NCBI GenBank assembly: GCA_016282155.1
Contig: JAEEJY010000033.1
Span: forward strand, 17,937 to 81,936
Reading direction: 5' to 3'
DNA from: Caryophanales bacterium
GTDB taxonomy: Bacteria > Bacillota_I > Bacilli_A > RF39 > UBA660
DNA: 64,000 nucleotides
Below the pieces are notes generated by a model. It saw only the letters and a list, made by a program, of their open reading frames with translations. It was not told the origin of the DNA and did not search any database. The first letter of the stretch is position 1; every line of letters begins with the position of its first letter. A program made the position numbers and the translations under genes. This document shows, in pieces, positions 29,538-36,892 of this stretch.

Positions 29538-30058
29538 ATGAGAGGTTACAGAACTGATATTATAATAAATAATGGGGGGGGTAGTGACCCTAACAAGAAA
29601 TATCTGTATAACTTCGGAGATTCTTATGAGCAATTAACAGGTGGCTATGTAGGTAGAAGATATGGTCAATATACAGGCGGAGATAGATGTACCCCTATGG
29701 TATCGGCACAATCACAAAGACTTGATGTTTATCAAGGTTCAGTTCAGTATACTGATTATGGTGCATATGGTGGTGGTACACAATCTTTAGTTAATTTAGA
29801 TGGTTATAATACTTTACATATGCTTTATGTGTTTGGTAATGGCTCTGAACAAGAATTAGTTTAGATATTTCAACACTAAAAACTTCTTATTATATTGGCT
29901 TCTGCTATAACTACCATCATAGTGGTTCAAATTGTTATATTGCATTATTAGTATCGACTACAACAAGTGGTGGTCTTGGTAATAAAAGCGTATCACATAA
30001 TGTCGGTTATAGTTGGAGTTCACATTTATATATTTCTAAAATTTGGCTTGAAAAGTAA
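29538..30058 (+). pseudogene. Broken fourth MRGY paralogue (frameshift near 29861)
   Basis: Starts MRGYRTD with a good ribosome site and reads sensibly for 108 codons to TAG (29862-29864). From 29861 a -1 frame continues with LDISTLKTSYYIGF and ends ISKIWLEK, exactly the end of the intact paralogues. So one base has been gained or lost near 29855-29861. A run of eight G (about 29574-29581) near the start is a second place where length could change. No slippery heptamer is present at the break. Confidence 0.65.
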
Positions 30059-30069
30059 AAGGAGATATT

Positions 30070-30378
30070 ATGTATCAAGGAAACACACCAACTCTTACTT
30101 TCAATATCAAGAATAATACTTTTGATATGAATAGTATTCAATTATGTCATATTACAATACGAAATGAGAATGGGGTAAATCAAACTGTATATACAGAACC
30201 TACAATAGATGTAGAAAATAAAAAGATATCTCTTGAATTAACTCAAAAAGATACTTTAAAGTTTAACGAAGGTAATTTATATATTCAAATAAGATTAAAA
30301 GCCAATGATAAGATTACTTGTAATAAAAACCCTATCGTTACAACTATTAAAGAGATATATGAGAGGGAAGAAATATGA
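30070..30378 (+). CDS. Small virion-region beta protein
   Basis: 102 residues, opening MYQGNTPTLTFNIKNNTFD, an Ig-like beta sandwich reminiscent of the N-terminal domain of baseplate upper proteins (BppU type). It overlaps the next start (ATGA). Confidence 0.55.
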   Translation: MYQGNTPTLTFNIKNNTFDMNSIQLCHITIRNENGVNQTVYTEPTIDVENKKISLELTQKDTLKFNEGNLYIQIRLKANDKITCNKNPIVTTIKEIYEREEI

Positions 30379-30479
30379 TAATAGATGTTATATTAGAGCC
30401 TTTAGAATATAGTTTTGATATTGAAATAGAAAATATTCAACAAGAATTTGATGTTGAAATAGTAAAAGAGACAGAGTAA
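30375..30479 (+). CDS. 34-residue acidic peptide
   Basis: Begins in the ATGA overlap of the preceding stop and encodes a very acidic peptide (repeated DIEIEN/DVEIVKE). The end of the gene forms the left arm of the terminator. Last gene of the late block. It may be coupled, or just a short tail reading. Confidence 0.45.
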   Translation: MIIDVILEPLEYSFDIEIENIQQEFDVEIVKETE

Positions 30480-30495
30480 TCTGTCTCTTTTTTTT
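30464..30495. terminator. Terminator between the convergent halves
   Basis: AAAAGAGACAG / CTGTCTCTTTT stem (11 bp) with a 6-nt loop and a run of eight T on the + strand. It ends late transcription and overlaps the last codons of both converging blocks. Confidence 0.85.
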
Positions 30496-30652
30496 ACTTT
30501 TTAAGTTCAATTTGCCATTCGATTTCTTCTTTTGCTACAAGTATCAGTAATATAATTATTATAATAGATATCACGCTTAAAGCAAAACATAATATTATAC
30601 AACCAATTAAAAATATAGTTGATAAGATATTAATTAAATTTAACATTACCAT
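30494..30652 (-). CDS. 52-residue single-pass membrane protein
   Basis: Reads MVMLNLINILSTIFLIG... with one long hydrophobic helix (~5-40) and a short charged end (KEEIEWQIELKK). GGAG stands 6 nt before the first ATG. Last gene of the leftward operon from 33461. Unknown function. Confidence 0.6.
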   Translation of the reverse strand: MVMLNLINILSTIFLIGCIILCFALSVISIIIIILLILVAKEEIEWQIELKK

Positions 30653-30655
30653 CTT

Positions 30656-30817
30656 TTACTCCTCTAACGGACAATCTTCTGCTCTTTCACCATCTAAATC
30701 TGTTACATATAATTTACAAAAAGGACACTTAAGTTCAAAAAAGTAACCATCTTCTTCAAAGTATGCTATAGGGCAATCATTACAAGATTTAGGCATTTCC
30801 ATATCAATATTTATCAT
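30656..30817 (-). CDS. Small Cys-rich zinc-binding-type protein
   Basis: 53 residues with MPKSCNDCP, then CPFC and a closing EDCPLEE. Paralogue of the 19730 gene of the moron cassette. It overlaps the previous gene by 14 nt, so it is translated by coupling. Probable zinc ribbon, function unknown. Confidence 0.7.
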   Translation of the reverse strand: MINIDMEMPKSCNDCPIAYFEEDGYFFELKCPFCKLYVTDLDGERAEDCPLEE

Positions 30818-31040
30818 TTGTTTCTCCTTTCAGTTCTTCCTTTTTCTGCTCTGCTATTTCATAAGTGAAATACTTGTAATAATGGTTTCGCATATACTTT
30901 TCAAATTTTTTATAACACTTCTCGCATAAATATCTTTTAGTATCGTGTTCCCAAAAAGAAATACCTTTACAAGTGACCGTATATCTTGTTTCGCTGTCGA
31001 TATCCTCTCCACATTTATTGCATTTATCAAGAATCAACAT
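30804..31040 (-). CDS. Zinc-ribbon protein
   Basis: 78 residues. CNKC near the N-terminus, a single Cys (TCKG) in the middle and CEKC around residue 48 suggest one zinc site in a small ribbon. Overlaps the neighbouring gene on each side by 14 nt. Confidence 0.6.
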   Translation of the reverse strand: MLILDKCNKCGEDIDSETRYTVTCKGISFWEHDTKRYLCEKCYKKFEKYMRNHYYKYFTYEIAEQKKEELKGETNDKY

Positions 31041-31320
31041 CTTTGTTTTCTCCTTTCAGTTCTGTAATACGCTTGTCTATAATATAAACACAGTCGCTCA
31101 CTGATGATGAAAACGATTCATCTATTTCTGACTTTACGCTTTCAAGTTCTTCAATAATACTCTGCTGATTTTTAAGTGCTTGTATTCCTAAATTTAATGC
31201 TTCTTGAAAACATATCATTGCTTTTTCTCTTAATCTTTTTGTATCTTCAGAATAATCATCAAATTCAATATCTCTGTATTTAATTAGTCCTAGCCAATCT
31301 ATTGCTTCTCGATTCGTCAT
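31027..31320 (-). CDS. Small helical early protein
   Basis: 97 residues starting MTNREAIDWL. The opening and the ALNLGIQALKNQ helix resemble the N-terminal part of the 33165 and 35262 proteins, without their zinc ribbon. Early-block paralogue family of unknown role. Confidence 0.55.
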   Translation of the reverse strand: MTNREAIDWLGLIKYRDIEFDDYSEDTKRLREKAMICFQEALNLGIQALKNQQSIIEELESVKSEIDESFSSSVSDCVYIIDKRITELKGENKDVDS

Positions 31321-31466
31321 TCTTCTTCTCCTTCTAATTGTTCGATATAATCTTGTATAATATCACTTGCAATAAAAAGACCATTATTAGTTTGTTCGGA
31401 ATAATAAGCAGTGTGTCTTTCTATTGTTCCTTTTAATTCTTTCAATATATAAATAGTAGAATCCAT
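31317..31466 (-). CDS. 49-residue acidic early protein
   Basis: Starts MDSTIYILKELKGTIERH after AAGGAG and stops in an ATGA overlap with the next start. Ends in a Glu run (EGEEE). Helical. No known match. Confidence 0.6.
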   Translation of the reverse strand: MDSTIYILKELKGTIERHTAYYSEQTNNGLFIASDIIQDYIEQLEGEEE

Positions 31467-31477
31467 ATTCTTTCTCC

Positions 31478-31669
31478 TTATGAAAATTCTCTGTAATAAA
31501 ATTTCATTTCACTATTACAATTAGGACACTTATCTAACCCTATTACATCTAAACATAAATAATATGGTTCAGTCTTTAATTCTGATTCTTTATGACAAAT
31601 AGAACAAGTTCCATAAGCCTTTTCTGTTGTAAATGTTCCGTGAATATTTATCCATTTACCCTTATTCAC
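31478..31669 (-). CDS. Zinc-ribbon protein
   Basis: 63 residues. Two CxxC knuckles (CSIC and CPNC) 26 residues apart make a classical zinc ribbon. The opening NKGKWINIHG is typical of small phage proteins of this family. Confidence 0.65.
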   Translation of the reverse strand: MNKGKWINIHGTFTTEKAYGTCSICHKESELKTEPYYLCLDVIGLDKCPNCNSEMKFYYREFS

Positions 31670-31694
31670 TCTTTATTCTCCTTTTAAATCATAG

Positions 31695-31898
31695 TCAACC
31701 ACCAATCATTCGGTGTATGTCTAATATGATATTTTCTTCTTCTTCTTTAAATTTTCTCTTGAAATATTCTTGATTATTCTCTGCAATAGCGGATGACCAA
31801 CAATGATAACAGTTATCATACCATTGTTCTAATTCGCAATCTTTGCCAATAAATATATTATTAAATCCTATATCTTTAGGACAATGTATATCTCTCAT
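31695..31898 (-). CDS. Cys-rich small protein
   Basis: 67 residues, MRDIHCPKDIG with four cysteines in the first 33 residues and an acidic helical end. The start resembles the MRDLPRDITYC opening of the 62329 gene, suggesting distant paralogy. Function unknown. Confidence 0.55.
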   Translation of the reverse strand: MRDIHCPKDIGFNNIFIGKDCELEQWYDNCYHCWSSAIAENNQEYFKRKFKEEEENIILDIHRMIGG

Positions 31899-31908
31899 TT
31901 ACTTTCTC

Positions 31909-32049
31909 CTAACTATCTATTGTAACTGTTCCATCGCTTGTAACATAAACTTCTATGGCTGTATCATATCCATCACAGTTTCTAACCTTAACATCATAAT
32001 TTTTATCTTCTATCTTTTCTAACTCTGCTATCAATTCTTTGACTGTCAT
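31909..32049 (-). CDS. 46-residue early protein
   Basis: Reads MTVKELIAELEKIEDKNYDVKV... with a short helix and then beta hairpins. The first residues are like those of many small phage proteins with a DVKVR...DG core. Ends directly before the next gene's ribosome site. Confidence 0.6.
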   Translation of the reverse strand: MTVKELIAELEKIEDKNYDVKVRNCDGYDTAIEVYVTSDGTVTIDS

Positions 32050-32271
32050 TTATTCTCCTTTAACTATTTTAAAGAAATCGTATGTTCTATTAAGTTCTTC
32101 AAATCTTCTTACTAATAATAAATGACCATTATCTTCAAGATGCTTCTTACCATACTTTGCTACAATGTTACAAATATGGTAATCATCTAATTCGTGCTTC
32201 GGAATTTTAGTTCCGTCTTCTGACAACCAAAAATACTTTTCATTATCTCTTTTATCGCAATCTCTAATCAT
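32050..32271 (-). CDS. Small early protein, unknown
   Basis: 73 residues, charged, with HELDDYHICNIVAKYGKKH and no known motif. Part of the chain of small genes from promoter 33461. Confidence 0.55.
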   Translation of the reverse strand: MIRDCDKRDNEKYFWLSEDGTKIPKHELDDYHICNIVAKYGKKHLEDNGHLLLVRRFEELNRTYDFFKIVKGE

Positions 32272-32397
32272 TTATTTCTCCTTTTTATATTCAATATAAT
32301 CACATATATTACCAATAAGTTGTGATATCCAACTCGTTACTTTACAAGCAAAAAACAAAATTCCCATAATACAAAATATAATTTCTATTACTTTCAT
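32272..32397 (-). CDS. 41-residue membrane peptide
   Basis: MKVIEIIFCIMGILFFACKV gives one N-terminal membrane helix, followed by a short amphipathic end. It overlaps the upstream gene's stop codon. Unknown role. Confidence 0.55.
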   Translation of the reverse strand: MKVIEIIFCIMGILFFACKVTSWISQLIGNICDYIEYKKEK

Positions 32398-32636
32398 TAC
32401 TGTTCTCCTTTCAGTTCGGCTATATATTTATCTATGATTTTTGCACTCTCTCTGTAACCAGCATCAGCACCATCCCAACCATTATCGTGACTTTTTATTT
32501 CTATCTTTATCTGTTCGAGTTCTGTTGCTAATACTCTCTTATCTCTGCGATATAACCACGCACCCATTTCTTTTGAAGTTAATACTCGTATAACACTATC
32601 TAAATGTTCCCATATAGTTAGTTCCTTATCTGTCAT
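32397..32636 (-). CDS. Small helical early protein
   Basis: 79 residues, opening MTDKELTIWEHLDSVIRVL and closing IDKYIAELKGEQ. The end is like that of the 31027 protein (IDKRITELKGEN), so the two share a C-terminal helix. Unknown. Confidence 0.55.
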   Translation of the reverse strand: MTDKELTIWEHLDSVIRVLTSKEMGAWLYRRDKRVLATELEQIKIEIKSHDNGWDGADAGYRESAKIIDKYIAELKGEQ

Positions 32637-32648
32637 TATTCTACATTC

Positions 32649-32885
32649 TCACTTTCTCTTATCTTCAAATTCGTAACAATCGTGACAATATCTGCACTTC
32701 TTTTCAAAATGTGAAGCATCTTTCGATGTGCAATTCTTACAGATAGATTCTTGAAGAACATTTGAAATTGTTTCAAGCGTTGCTAATTTATCTTTAAGTG
32801 TTTTTATTTCTTGATTAACTTCTACCAATGCACTTCGTTTTCTACTTATATCAAATAATAATTCATTACTTTCTTTTACTGTCAT
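32649..32885 (-). CDS. Coiled coil plus zinc-knuckle protein
   Basis: 78 residues from the ATG at 32885, which has AAAGGAG; a longer reading has no ribosome site. A coiled coil (VEVNQEIKTLKDKLATLE) is followed by CKNC and CRYCHDC, a zinc knuckle. Confidence 0.55.
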   Translation of the reverse strand: MTVKESNELLFDISRKRSALVEVNQEIKTLKDKLATLETISNVLQESICKNCTSKDASHFEKKCRYCHDCYEFEDKRK

Positions 32886-32907
32886 TATTGCTCTCCTTTT
32901 AACTCTG

Positions 32908-33168
32908 TTATTTATTGTACCAAGCAATATAGGGATATCGTTCAATAAATTCTTCTTTTGACATATAAAAGGCTTTGCTTCTTATAAAATCAAAAATATC
33001 TGTTTCAAAGCCATCAGTTACAAATTCTTGTCCATTATGAATATCTCCTATACCATCATAAGAACTAATTGAACCGTCTTCCCAATAATCTAAAAAGTCT
33101 TTTGTTAACATAAGACAATCTTGAAGTTCTTTATTCATTTCCATTTTTACTCTATCAAAAGTTTTCAT
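32908..33168 (-). CDS. Small early protein, unknown
   Basis: 86 residues from ATG 33168 (GGAAGGAG upstream). Acidic, helical; no motif recognised. Overlaps the upstream stop by four bases (ATGA). Confidence 0.55.
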   Translation of the reverse strand: MKTFDRVKMEMNKELQDCLMLTKDFLDYWEDGSISSYDGIGDIHNGQEFVTDGFETDIFDFIRSKAFYMSKEEFIERYPYIAWYNK

Positions 33169-33428
33169 TCTCTTTCTCCTTCCATCTTTGCACCACACAT
33201 AGAACAATACTTAAACTTCATAGGTCTATCAAACTTGTCTAAATGAGTATGAATATCACAACAACTACATTTACTACCAAATTCATCATCAATCCAATGT
33301 GCTGTCTTTTGATTTTCGAGTGCTTCTATTCCCATTTGAAGTGCTTGAGCAAGTTCTTGTCCGTCATCATCCATTTCCCAATGTTCTTTTCTTGACTGTA
33401 ACCAATCTACTGCTTCTTCTCTTGTCAT
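33165..33428 (-). CDS. Helix plus zinc-ribbon early protein
   Basis: 87 residues. An N-terminal helix pair (MTREEAVDWLQSRKEHW, ALQMGIEALENQ) and a C-terminal ribbon with CSCC and CSMCGAKM. This is a common clostridial phage protein type; the 35262 protein is a longer paralogue. First gene after promoter 33461. Confidence 0.65.
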   Translation of the reverse strand: MTREEAVDWLQSRKEHWEMDDDGQELAQALQMGIEALENQKTAHWIDDEFGSKCSCCDIHTHLDKFDRPMKFKYCSMCGAKMEGERE

Positions 33429-33460
33429 TATTTATTCTCCTTGTTTGATTTGATATACAT

Positions 33461-33489
33461 ATTATATCAAAAATAAAAAAAGTTGTCAA
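33461..33489 (-). promoter_or_regulatory. Consensus promoter of the small-gene operon
   Basis: TTGACA, 17 nt, TGATATAAT read leftward. The -35 lies in the downstream arm of the terminator hairpin of the upstream operon. An 8-bp inverted repeat (TTTGATAT/ATATCAAA) surrounds the end of the -10. Confidence 0.85.
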
Positions 33490-33509
33490 GTATTTTTTTG
33501 ACAACTTTT
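33478..33509 (-). terminator. Terminator overlapping the -35 of the next promoter
   Basis: Perfect 12-bp stem (AAAAGTTGTCAA / TTGACAACTTTT) with an 8-nt loop and a T-rich 3' side on the leftward strand. Ends the operon that starts at 36373. Confidence 0.8.
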
Positions 33510-33514
33510 AAAAA

Positions 33515-33919
33515 TTAATTTTCTTCTTTAACTTCTGAAACTTTTTCAAAAATATAATCTATTAATTCTTTAGTATCTTCTTTTGCTTCATTTACATTTT
33601 CTACAGTTACAACAGATGCAATCAGCATTTTAGTTACTGTTTTAGATGTAGGAACTGCTATTGATAATGTTAAAGATATTATAAAGATTATTACTGTTGA
33701 AATAAATAATTTTTTAATAATTTTTAAACATTGTGGAATTTCCTTAATATTTTTTTCAAAAATATAATAACCAAATTCATCCATATAATCATTTATCCAA
33801 TTACAAATTTCAATTATTAAAGCAACAATAGATATGCTTAATATTACCATTGAAATACCCTTAAACCAATCGCAAATATCCATTAAATAAAACCAAATAG
33901 GGTTAATATAATATGTCAT
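33515..33919 (-). CDS. Membrane protein
   Basis: 134 residues with hydrophobic segments near 20-42 and 70-95 and a Glu/Lys-rich end (EAKEDTKELIDYIFEKV). No transporter motif. Last gene of the operon. Confidence 0.55.
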   Translation of the reverse strand: MTYYINPIWFYLMDICDWFKGISMVILSISIVALIIEICNWINDYMDEFGYYIFEKNIKEIPQCLKIIKKLFISTVIIFIISLTLSIAVPTSKTVTKMLIASVVTVENVNEAKEDTKELIDYIFEKVSEVKEEN

Positions 33920-33931
33920 AATTTTCTCCTT

Positions 33932-34174
33932 TTATAATATATAATCTATATATTTATGTCTATTACCACGAATATTATCATTAGGGGGAATATAATGTAT
34001 TATCTTTATATAAGAGCCATTTTTAAATTGCAATACAATATCTTCTTTATTCTCAATATCCTTTTTAAAAACGATTATTTCACTATTTGGCATAGATATA
34101 GCCTTAATTAATGCTCTCAAACCGCCTAGATAATATTTACTTGAGTTATTTATTCGTACTTCCAAATCCACCAA
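33932..34174 (-). CDS. Small early protein, unknown
   Basis: 80 residues, MVDLEVRINNSSKYYLGG, overlapping the end of the dUTPase gene by 29 nt. Beta-rich with IVLQFKNGSYIKI. Function unknown. Confidence 0.55.
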   Translation of the reverse strand: MVDLEVRINNSSKYYLGGLRALIKAISMPNSEIIVFKKDIENKEDIVLQFKNGSYIKIIHYIPPNDNIRGNRHKYIDYIL

Positions 34175-34592
34175 TTCTTTCTTTATCTAAATTTCCATTA
34201 TCAGCAATAAGATAATTAATAAACATTCCTTGTGCTATTCTATCTCCCTTATGAATGTACTGAACTGTATCAGAAATATTTAATAAGAATATTCCAATAT
34301 TACCATCATTGCTCTCGTTTCCATAGTAATCACTATCAATCCAACCTTGTGAATTTGCTAACATAAACTTACCGCCCATAGAACTACGAACATTTAAAAT
34401 CAAACCTTCATTGTCTTGCATATAAGCCTTTACATCTGTCCAAATTTTACATATTTCATTAGGTTTAACTTCATAATCCTTGTTAGCATAAAAATCATAT
34501 GCCATAGCCTTTTTAGTTGCTCTAGTAGGTAAAATAGGACTACCTTCTGTTTTCTTAAATTCTTCTTTTACTTCTTCAAATCCACGAATCAT
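34146..34592 (-). CDS. dut: dUTPase (trimeric type)
   Basis: 148 residues, the usual size. All five motifs are visible: AMAYDFYA, RSSMG, GWIDSDYYGN, GDRIAQGMF and a C-terminal RIGGFGSTNK. The enzyme cuts dUTP to dUMP and keeps uracil out of phage DNA, feeding the ThyX-like enzyme. It has a good AAAGGAG site. A hydrophobic frame runs into its start from upstream (see the leader ORF). Confidence 0.9.
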   Translation of the reverse strand: MIRGFEEVKEEFKKTEGSPILPTRATKKAMAYDFYANKDYEVKPNEICKIWTDVKAYMQDNEGLILNVRSSMGGKFMLANSQGWIDSDYYGNESNDGNIGIFLLNISDTVQYIHKGDRIAQGMFINYLIADNGNLDKERIGGFGSTNK

Positions 34593-34650
34593 ATGAACTC
34601 CTTTTTCTTTATTCTTTTTATTGTGTGTGGTTAAATAACCTAAAATAAAA

Positions 34651-34701
34651 CTAATTAATGTACCAATGCCAAAGTAAAATTAATTTAATAAAATCACTCA
34701 T
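34651..34701 (-). CDS. 16-codon leader ORF before dUTPase
   Basis: MSDFIKLILLWHWYIN, with GAAGGAAAAT upstream. It stops after 16 codons, but in the +1 frame the sequence reads GIGTLISFILGYLTTHN and continues in frame into dUTPase. The switch point CTT-TGG-C is like the CTT-TGA-C slip site of bacterial prfB. It may be a degraded small membrane gene; a shifted, membrane-anchored dUTPase is only a possibility. Confidence 0.3.
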   Translation of the reverse strand: MSDFIKLILLWHWYIN

Positions 34702-34704
34702 TCT

Positions 34705-35013
34705 TTATTTTCCTTCTTTTCCTTTAGAAATATCAATATCATACCATTCAATATTTCCGTCTTCGTCTTCTACTTCAATGCATAGTATTTCTTTATCTTC
34801 TTCAATATTTATATCAAATAATGTACTCGTAAATCTTTCATTTGGAATTTCTTCAAAATGAAAGTAAGTAAAATAATTTTCCAATTCGATTTCTTTTATT
34901 GTGTATGTTTCTCCTATTTTTAATGATTTATATTTAAAAGTTGGAAAGATTTTTAAAATACATTTTGCTTTTAATTTATCATATTTGAATGTTAATTTTT
35001 TAGCCTTCTTCAT
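34705..35013 (-). CDS. Small early protein, unknown
   Basis: 102 residues, MKKAKKLTFKYDKLK. Beta-rich, with a conserved-looking ISKGKEGK end and the phrase ILCIEVEDEDGNIEWYDIDI. Looks like a small SH3-like or OB-like fold. No named family. Confidence 0.55.
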   Translation of the reverse strand: MKKAKKLTFKYDKLKAKCILKIFPTFKYKSLKIGETYTIKEIELENYFTYFHFEEIPNERFTSTLFDINIEEDKEILCIEVEDEDGNIEWYDIDISKGKEGK

Positions 35014-35025
35014 TTATTTCTTTTA

Positions 35026-35214
35026 TTATTTTCCTTTATCTGCTTCTATAATTGTTGATGCATCACCTTCTGCAAGTCCTTTGTTTTGTAATGATTCGAT
35101 AATTGCTTTGAATACATCGTCAACAGTTAGGCAATTATCAATCAATAATTCTTTGTATTTCTGTCTTTTAGATGCATCTTCTAGTGTTGCAATAAAAGCA
35201 TCAGCATCAATCAA
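35026..35214 (-). CDS. IDADA-type small helical protein (possibly frameshifted start)
   Basis: 62 residues from a TTG at 35214 (LIDADAFIATLEDASK). Similar proteins usually begin MxIDLKDTGRLIDADA. Here an ATG at 35243 reads MGIDLKDTE and then stops one base out of frame, as if a G were lost. So the gene either uses the TTG or has lost its first 10 codons. Confidence 0.45.
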   Translation of the reverse strand: MIDADAFIATLEDASKRQKYKELLIDNCLTVDDVFKAIIESLQNKGLAEGDASTIIEADKGK

Positions 35215-35261
35215 TCTTCCGTGTCCTTAAGGTCAATACCCATTGTATTTAATTTGTAGAT

Positions 35262-35651
35262 TTACTCGCTTTCCTGTTGTTCAATCATCTTTGCGCCACA
35301 GTTAAAACAATAATGATTTCTCTTTAGTGTATTTGTGTAATCTCCTACTGTTTCGTTAAAGTCCATAGTGTCTGAATTATACGTTATTCTTGTTTTAATT
35401 ACTCCACATTCAGAACACTTAATTGCTATTCTATCCCAATTATCAGGCTGTTCTCTTGGTACAAATTCAGCAACCCAATGACCTATGTTTTGATTTTCAA
35501 GTGCTTCTATAGCAATATCAATGGCTTCTTCATCAAGTTCTATATCATCTGCTACCATTTCAAATGTTTCACTTGCTCTTAATGCCTTTTTTGCCATAGT
35601 GGCTGAATCCTTTATATTTTCTAGCCTTTGAATAACTTCTTTTGTTGTCAT
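35262..35651 (-). CDS. Helix plus zinc-ribbon early protein
   Basis: 129 residues: helices MTTKEVIQRLENIK and AIDIAIEALENQNIGHW, then a ribbon CSECG ... CFNCGAKMIE. Longer paralogue of the 33165 protein. Overlaps the upstream gene by one base. Confidence 0.65.
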   Translation of the reverse strand: MTTKEVIQRLENIKDSATMAKKALRASETFEMVADDIELDEEAIDIAIEALENQNIGHWVAEFVPREQPDNWDRIAIKCSECGVIKTRITYNSDTMDFNETVGDYTNTLKRNHYCFNCGAKMIEQQESE

Positions 35652-35908
35652 TATTCATTCTCCTTAATATAATTATCTATAATTTTTATTGCAGTCTTTA
35701 AGCCTTTGACTTCATATTCTTCTGCTAAATTATTTGGTAAACATTTTTCTGCAATGAAGTTTATATTTTCCTTAATCTTTTCAAATTCTTCTTCAAGTGG
35801 TATGCCGTTTGCTATTAACCGAAACGGCTTATAATCACTTTTATTTTTTCGCACTTCATACTTTAATATTTCGACATAATCTTTATCTACATCAATTACT
35901 AACTTCAT
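35651..35908 (-). CDS. KLVIDVD-type small protein, paralogue 1
   Basis: 85 residues opening MKLVIDVDKDYVEILKYEV, with NGIPLEEEFEKIKENI. One of two adjacent paralogues. The opening strand and the NGIPLE motif are shared with many small Firmicute phage proteins. Function unknown. Confidence 0.6.
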   Translation of the reverse strand: MKLVIDVDKDYVEILKYEVRKNKSDYKPFRLIANGIPLEEEFEKIKENINFIAEKCLPNNLAEEYEVKGLKTAIKIIDNYIKENE

Positions 35909-36104
35909 CTTTATTCCTTTTTATTTGTTTAATATATGATTTAACAACTTCTTCATTTATAGGGTCTTTCATATGTATAAGAAAATTTTCGAGTAATATT
36001 CCATTTCTTACACTTTCCCATATTACTTCGCCTGTATCAGGCCAGTAGATTTCCCCTTTGCATTCATTATAAATTTCTTCATCTACATCAATTACTAATT
36101 TCAT
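35892..36104 (-). CDS. KLVIDVD-type small protein, paralogue 2
   Basis: 70 residues opening MKLVIDVDEEIYNECKGEI, with RNGILLEN. Clearly related to the 35651 gene, which it overlaps by 17 nt. Function unknown. Confidence 0.6.
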   Translation of the reverse strand: MKLVIDVDEEIYNECKGEIYWPDTGEVIWESVRNGILLENFLIHMKDPINEEVVKSYIKQIKRNKDEVSN

Positions 36105-36331
36105 TCTTCTTCCTCGATTTCTGACTTGTACTTGTCGATTTCCTTATAGAACGCTTCAGATTTGCTTGTATCGTTAGTTAATATAGTAACCTCATATTCA
36201 TTAGGTAACTCTAAACTCATAACGCTATAAAGGCTTTTAGCATTAATATCGCCTATCTTAACATCTTCGTTATACTTACTTGTTATTACTATGAATTTAC
36301 CACAATTCTTTTTTGTTAAATAAACTTTCAT
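36101..36331 (-). CDS. Small early protein, first in its operon
   Basis: 76 residues, MKVYLTKKNCGKFIVITS..., ending in an acidic EIEEEE. Beta-rich. Directly follows the promoter at 36373. Function unknown. Confidence 0.6.
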   Translation of the reverse strand: MKVYLTKKNCGKFIVITSKYNEDVKIGDINAKSLYSVMSLELPNEYEVTILTNDTSKSEAFYKEIDKYKSEIEEEE

Positions 36332-36345
36332 ATTAATCTCCTAAA

Positions 36346-36402
36346 AAAATACTTTCCTTAACTGATATATGCATTATATCATAAGGAAAGTATTTTTGTC
36401 AA
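36346..36402 (-). promoter_or_regulatory. Combined terminator-promoter element
   Basis: On the leftward strand TTGACA (36397-36402) and TATAAT (36373-36378, 18-nt spacer, TG before it) start the next operon. A perfect 15-bp inverted repeat (36346-36360 / 36382-36396), with a T-run on the 3' side, places the -10 in its loop. Read-through RNA from nrdG would fold the full hairpin and stop; RNA started inside it lacks the first arm. Confidence 0.85.
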
Positions 36403-36418
36403 GTATTTTTTTTAACAT

Positions 36419-36892
36419 TTATGAAATTTTTATTGCGTATTGATTTGGTGACGCTAATTCAACTCCTAATACTTCATCAAAATGATGTTCTTGATTAGGA
36501 ATGAATCTACCAAACTTAATTATAATATTTGGATATTGTTTTAATTGATTAAGTTGTTCTGAAATTTCATTTGGATAATATCCTGTATAAATAACTATAT
36601 CATCATCTACATATAATCTAAAAGCATTTATTAGTAATAATAAATCTTTCCAACTATCAAATGGTTCAAGCCCACCGAAAACTATTGCTTTAGTAAGATT
36701 GTTTTGTAGGTATTTGTTTATGATATTGTCATATAAAATTTCTATATCTTGTGATTTCGCAAGTTCACTATTTTGGCAAACTTGCGAACCACATTCCTTA
36801 TCACATTTAAAAGAACATTTCGGAAAACCTATTAACATAGAAGGTTTCTTATAATTTGTAAAATCTTCTGTTAAAATTGTTTTTACTTTCAT
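36419..36892 (-). CDS. nrdG: Anaerobic ribonucleotide reductase activase
   Basis: 157 residues, radical-SAM type. The cluster loop reads CSFKCDKEC, a C-x3-C-x3-C spacing rather than the usual C-x3-C-x2-C, followed by GSQVCQN. A VFGGLEPFDSWKDL segment holds the SAM-binding Gly motif. It installs the glycyl radical on NrdD using S-adenosylmethionine. It is oxygen-sensitive, hence useful only to an anaerobe phage. It starts at the base where nrdD ends. Confidence 0.85.
   Translation of the reverse strand: MKVKTILTEDFTNYKKPSMLIGFPKCSFKCDKECGSQVCQNSELAKSQDIEILYDNIINKYLQNNLTKAIVFGGLEPFDSWKDLLLLINAFRLYVDDDIVIYTGYYPNEISEQLNQLKQYPNIIIKFGRFIPNQEHHFDEVLGVELASPNQYAIKIS

Noticed and set aside
29853..29864. 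Programmed -1 frameshift in the MRGY paralogue
   Set aside because: There is no slippery heptamer or downstream structure at the break, and the intact paralogues have no such break.
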